Assembly: GCF_040802235.1 (NCBI RefSeq)
Contig: NC_133157.1
Coordinates: 36,360,501-36,424,500, forward strand
Origin: Manis javanica
Taxonomy: Eukaryota > Chordata > Mammalia > Pholidota > Manidae
DNA length: 64,000 bases
Direction: 5' to 3'
Part shown: positions 62,884-64,000 of the stretch, in pieces
How positions within the stretch are numbered: position 1 is the stretch's first letter
How the letters are laid out: the number at the start of each line of letters is the position of its first letter
The notes under the pieces: model-generated
Told to the model about the DNA's origin: nothing
Database searches by the model: none
The model's input: only the letters and a program-made list of their open reading frames with translations
Translations under genes and position numbers: made by a program

Positions 62884-64000
62884 GTTATTTTTTTTTACTA
62901 AGGTATCAATGATATACAATCTTATGAAGGTTCACATAAGCAACATTGTATTTACTAGATTCACCCGTATTATCCAGCCCCCCCACCCAACTGCAGTCAA
63001 TGTCCATCAGCAAATAACATGCTATAGTCACTACTTGACTTCTCTGTGCTATACTGTCTTCCCTGAGACCACTCTACATTATGTGTGAATCCCCTTCTGC
63101 CTCCCTCCATTCCCACCCTCCCCCACCCCTCCACTAGTCCCTTCTTGGAGTCTGTGAATGCTCCTGCTTTGTTCCTTCAGTTTTTTCTTTGTTCTTATAC
63201 TCCACATATGAGTGAAATCACTTGGTACTTGTCTTTCTCCCCCTGGCTTATTTCACTGAGCATAATACCCTCAAGCTCCATCCATGTTGTTGCAAATGAT
63301 AGGATTTGCTTTCTTCTCATGGCTGAATGGTATTCCACTGTGTATATATACCACTTGTTCTTTATCCATTCATCTACTGATGGACACTTAGGTTGCTTCC
63401 ATATCTTGGCTATTGTAAATAGTGTTGCAATAAACATAGGGTTGCATATGTCTTTTTTAATCTGGAATCTTGTTTTCTTTGGGTATTCCTTGGAGTGGAA
63501 TTACTGGGTCAAACGGTATTTCTATTTTTATATTTTGAGGAAATTACATATTGCTTTCCACAATGGTTGAACTAATTTACATTCCCACCAACAGTGTAGA
63601 AGGATTGCCGTTCCTCAATATCCTAGCCAGCATTTGTTCTTGCTTGTCTTTTCGATGTTGGTGTTCCTAACTGGTGTGAGGTGATATCTCATTGTGGATT
63701 TAATTTGCATTTCCCTGATGATTAGCAATGTGGAGGATCTTTTCATGTGCCTGTTGGCATCTGAACTTCTTTGGAGAAGTGTCTGTTCAGCTCCTCTGCC
63801 CATTTTTTAATTGGGTTATTTGCTTTTTGTTTGTTGAGGCACATGAACTCTTTATACATTTTGGATGTCTACCCCTTATCAGATAGGTATTTATGAATAT
63901 ATTCTCCCATAATGTAGGATGCCTTTTTGATCTGCTGATGGTATCCTTTGCTGTACAGAAGCTTTGAAGTTTGATGCAATACCACTTTTTCATTGTTGCT
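62884..64000 (-). mobile_element. L1, 3' part, continues beyond window
   Basis: The T-run at 62888 is the poly(A) tail of a minus-strand L1. The 3'UTR (actaaggtatcaatgatata...) and ORF2 C-terminus ([20 protein letters not shown]) follow to the window end. Its 3'UTR differs in detail from the other L1s here. It has the same orientation as UBAP1, in the first intron. Confidence 0.92.

Overview
The window is nuclear DNA from a placental mammal. It has interrupted vertebrate genes with GT/AG splice sites, abundant LINE-1 (L1) copies, ancient MIR/L2/hAT fossils and two solo retroviral LTRs. I see no Alu, rodent B1/B2 or obvious carnivore, ruminant or equine tRNA-SINE. The younger repeats are nearly all L1, with 3' ends I associate with laurasiatherians. 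A pangolin-like genome with few SINEs is my best guess, held at low confidence.

Two genes occupy the window tail to tail. Positions 1 to about 30,385 (+) hold the 3' part of KIF24, a kinesin-13-type centriolar microtubule depolymerase that restrains ciliogenesis. Seven coding exons are readable, 952 codons in one continuous frame, from kinesin switch I to the stop codon. The N-terminal part, including the P-loop, lies upstream of the window. Positions about 30,370 to 64,000 (-) hold UBAP1, an ESCRT-I subunit. All six coding exons are readable and encode 506 residues with the UMA and SOUBA regions. The untranslated first exon and promoter lie beyond 64,000. The poly(A) signals of the two genes face each other about 45 bp apart near 30,380, and each lies in the U-rich downstream region of the other.

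Most of the remaining sequence is intronic and repeat-rich. KIF24 introns hold two L1 copies with their 5' ends present (1-3585 and 7513-14097, both antisense to the gene) and several short 5'-truncated L1 inserts with clear target-site duplications. UBAP1 introns hold two solo LTRs with perfect 5-bp duplications (36035-36282 and 48252-48556, both in the gene's orientation), a near full-length L1 antisense to the gene (50325-56605), truncated L1s, and older L1M/HAL1, L2 and MIR remnants. All L1 reading frames I could inspect at any length are broken.

I find no bacterial-type operon, CRISPR array, tRNA or rRNA gene, and no convincing new protein-coding gene. The observations most worth checking are the reciprocal KIF24/UBAP1 terminator, the two solo LTRs, a small indel that appears to change the KIF24 C-terminus, and coexisting L1 lineages with different 3' ends.
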